Source: Pterois miles (lineage: Eukaryota > Chordata > Actinopteri > Perciformes > Scorpaenidae). Taken from it: a stretch of 64,000 nt of DNA. The position numbers and the translations under genes were made by a program. The stretch covers positions 3,096,001 through 3,160,000 of the forward strand of contig CAMQGK010000008.1 of the NCBI GenBank assembly GCA_947000775.1, given 5' to 3'. Under the pieces are notes generated by a model that did no database searches, was not told where the DNA came from, and saw only the letters and a program-made list of their open reading frames with translations. How positions within the stretch are numbered: the stretch's first letter is position 1; every line of letters starts with the position of its first letter. Below are positions 61,101 to 64,000 of the stretch, piece by piece.

Positions 61101-62910
61101 GTTAGGGCCGTTAGCAGCAAGCCACCAGCTCTGTCACCATGTTGAGAGCTGTGCAGAGGCAATAGAACTGGTACCGATCTTGCATTCAGCACTTTTTACA
61201 GTCCTTAGTGAGTCACGGATACACCCGTTGTTATAGTACCTGTTTTCTAAAAGGGAATTTCCCTTCAGATGTATTTAATTACCACTTACATGTGTGACTA
61301 ATATAAAATTTGAGTTTGAAATGTCTATTTACATGATGTTTGTGTTGTGGAGTCATTGTGCAGATGTTAAACTTTTATCATGTGTGTTGTGCCTATAATT
61401 ACACTTTATTTCTTTATTTTCTAATTCAGATAACAATCCATATGAATGTCGTAATTGACCAAGAAATGTCTGGGAACTGTAATAAACTGACATGTTGAAT
61501 TCATGTCTGTACAAGTGAAGCGACAAAAGATGACTATCTAATACCCTGTCACCATTTATTCCTACATTCCATCAGTGTGTCTCCCTGCCCCCCCTTTGAG
61601 GCGAGGCCACACCTGTCTCCTTCTGCTGTGGGAGCCTGTCTATCCAGTCCAAATGCTGCTGCTATTTTCTCTCAGTCACACCCATCTGTCAGGGCCAGGC
61701 CAAGGCCATACCACCAGCACCCTGCCTCCCGTGGTCTCCCCTTTAACGTTACTTAAATATGTCTGCCAGCTGCTGGATTATTTTTTTCCTCTTTGCCTGC
61801 AATTACTGTATGTGGACTCATTGCTTTTGCATGTAGCTGTTTTTAAAGGGACAAATGCACCTCTGCCCATTTTGTTTTTACTTTAACCAGTTCAGGCTGA
61901 TTATCCATGCACAAGCCAAATTTAAAGAAAGTCTAAAGTCTTTCATAATTTCAAACATTCCCTCTATCTTGCTCTTGTAGGTCTATGATGTCCCCACCAT
62001 CACCCTCAATGTGTCCACATCGGATATCCAGCCTGATGAAGTTGATGATGATGTGTACAGTGTTCCTACACTTCCAGGTGTGCCTCTGGGCCCAGGGGAG
62101 TCCACCATCTCTGGCGAGGATGTTGGACAGGTTTATCGTGTCCCTGGACCTGAGAAACGAGCCAGTGGTGGAGGTCTTAACCGGGACTCCTCTGAGCCCG
62201 ACTGTGGCATCTACGACATGCCTGCATTGACCGCCGAAGTCCTTCCTCACTCTCTGTCGTCGTCCTCAACCTCTACTCGCCGCCTCTCTGTTTCTAGCAA
62301 CGGTTCAGGTGACGTGCAGTGGAGAGCCACGCTGTCCAGCCTCGTCCACTCGGTGCTTAGCACCGCCTCCTGCTCGGCCTCCACTCTGTCATCACGGGAC
62401 CTCGCCACCTCGCTGGCTGAAATCTTGTCCACCTGGAAAGCGTGTCATTCAGATGATCCTCCGCCGCCTCTTCAGCAGGCATGGGCTCGTCTGTCAGACC
62501 TCCTGCCGGCACTGTCCGCTATTGGAAATGCTCCGCCATCTGAAGGGCTGTTGACGCTTGTCCAGCGCTCCCTAGAGGAAAGCGCCCTCCTCTTGCAGGC
62601 GCAGGGCCGACCACGGTTGCCTTCCCAAGATTCCCTGTCCCGCAGGCCGTTGCCCGCGCTCCCAGTGCCTGATGGGAAGTCGTCAGGAGGTGGGATGGGC
62701 TCCCGTAAAGGTAGCTGGATCCAGGAGCGGCCCCTGCCCCCGACCCCTCAGCCTGCCTTCCCCTTGCCTCCCACTGTGTCCACTGTGACGCTGACAGTGG
62801 GCCCCGTTGATGGGGAAGACGACCCCAGCAATGAGTATGCAGGGATCGGCTTGACTCCCATCCCTGCACCAGTTCCTACTGGAGACAGTGTTGGATACGT
62901 CAAGCTGCAG
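58199..62910 (+). CDS. efs: Embryonal Fyn-associated substrate (Cas-family scaffold), 3' end missing
   Basis: Exons 58199-58210, 58977-60260, 60486-60608 and 61981-62910 join in phase to 783 codons; an expected C-terminal exon lies beyond the window. EFS/Sin is a cytoplasmic docking protein for Src/Fyn kinases. An SH3 domain fills about residues 7-62 (ALFDNTAESPEELAFRKGD; WWLCSLHGRQGIAPANRL). The substrate domain carries 14 YxxP tyrosine sites (such as VYLSP, LYQTP, VYDTP, IYDTP, VYDVP and IYDMP). A helical Ser-rich region follows (SSLVHSVLSTASCSASTL). Two proline motifs, RPLPALP and RPLPPTP, fit Src-family SH3 ligands, and the first is known from mammalian Sin. The SH3 and most of the substrate domain share exon 2. 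The product is already longer than human EFS (561 aa), so the disordered linkers are expanded. Exon 1 codes only four residues. Confidence 0.92.
60876..61022 (+). mobile_element. Second-type tRNA-derived SINE
   Basis: It carries gagcgaccgccccatgtac, a B-box-like ggttcagatcc, then gctgcatgtcgtcccctctg and caataaaaaaa ending in an A tract. This is a different fish SINE family from the one at 18671. It is inserted in efs intron 3. Confidence 0.6.
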
Positions 62911-64000
62911 GTCAGTTTATTGTTGTACAACATTTGCATGAAATACTTTTATTTTTTTCACGCTACTAATTGTGGTGTGAATATTTTGGTATCTCACAAT
63001 TCATTTTCAATTTTGGTGGTCTTGATTCCTGTTTCAAAATCGATTCTCGATTCAGTACAAACAGTGCTACTTATTTATTTAAATTATGACATGGAAGCAG
63101 AGTAAAGTGTGTATAAAATCCTGGAGTTTTTATATTTGAAAAAGCTATCAGCTGATTGCCGTAATGTAAACACACAAAGGCAAACCTGAGAAAAAGGTAA
63201 CATGTCTTCATGTTAAACTTGCACAAATAAACGCTCTGTACTAAACCGTTTTTAGTGTTTCTTAATTCTCAGTGACTTCAAGAATAAAAAGTTCAAGTTA
63301 TACAAAAAATGCAAATGCTGCCTGTTGCATAAAGAAAGTTCGTAGGCTTGGGCAATTGAACGATTTTGGAAAAATATTTATTTGCAGTTACTGTTTACTG
63401 ATATTGCAATAGCAATATGATTTGCGATATTGGAAGGAATTATCGTTTTTCATTCCCTTCCCATTCATTTTCATCATTAGTCTCAAATTTCATTGAAAAA
63501 AATGGAAAAAAAATTGTTTGTACCAAACAAAGATGTAGTATATGATGTGTAAGCCAGGACATCTCTGCAGCACCACGATATTTACGTAATTTAAAAGAAA
63601 TTTCAACCTCTTAAAAAGTATTGCAATTTTGATAAAATTTGGATCCATTGTGCAGCCCCAGGCTTAGGCTAGCTGCCTTTTTATTAGAAACTTTTGAAAA
63701 TATATTGTATACAAAACAACACTATAAAAGTGGTATTTTTTGTGTTTTTTTTTTTTTTTTTCAACAAATTACACAATATTGTTTTACACAGTTTGACGTG
63801 GCATGTGGGATGACTGTCGATCAGTTGTAATATCTGCGTTGTATTGTAGACCACTCCATTCTTTTTTGTTTGTGATGTTTTTTGTGCTTCAACAGATCTG
63901 TATATTTCCTGGCAACTATTTATACATGTCATGAGTGCACACGTTTTTATGGTTACAATACAATCAAACACGGACTGTAGATGTGTCTGTAAACATGCCT
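62911..64000 (+). other. efs intron, incomplete
   Basis: After the donor at 62911 (caggtcagt) no further efs exon is seen. The stretch about 63345-63665 (gcttgggcaattgaacgatttt ... tgtgcagccccagg) is a decayed copy of the GGGCAATA inverted-repeat family seen at 53335. A poly-T run lies at about 63745-63761. Confidence 0.6.

Overview
The window is from a spiny-rayed (percomorph-type) teleost fish; that call is inference. It rests on compact multi-exon vertebrate genes with GT-AG introns, intron-borne tRNA-derived SINEs, many short terminal-inverted-repeat elements of fish type, and a gene set that in human lies on 14q11.2-q12. The gene models were built by hand, joining exons by splice sites, reading phase and protein-family similarity. 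All were recognised from memory of the families, not by a database search.

Layout: slc7a8 (LAT2 amino-acid transporter) runs on + from 595 to 22658 in 11 coding exons with long repeat-filled introns. It meets nedd8 (-, 26228-27477) tail to tail. nedd8 is head to head with gmpr2 (+, 28585-31454; GMP reductase, 348 aa). Next come a broken TRIM-like B-box/SPRY reading frame on - (32997-34262) and a ~1 kb fold-back palindrome. homez (+, 37502-38980) is a one-coding-exon homeobox gene. cideb (-, 39845-42842) is convergent with it. tinf2, the shelterin protein TIN2, lies on + from 44471 to 51378 and has two possible C-terminal ends. dhrs4 (-, 52172-56567) is convergent with tinf2 and divergent from efs (+, from 58199), whose 3' end lies beyond the window.

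The genes do not form one pathway: amino-acid transport, neddylation, purine salvage, transcription, lipid-droplet biology, telomere protection, peroxisomal carbonyl reduction and Src/Fyn scaffold signalling. The link between them is conserved linkage. NEDD8, GMPR2, TINF2 and CIDEB sit close together on human 14q12, and SLC7A8, HOMEZ, EFS and DHRS4 on 14q11.2.

No undescribed gene system was found. The points most worth checking are the alternative short and TIN2L-like ends of tinf2, the unusual 15-residue tail after the NEDD8 di-glycine, two nearly identical SINE copies in opposite orientation, the large fold-back element, the decayed TRIM gene, and a repeat family with three copies around tinf2.
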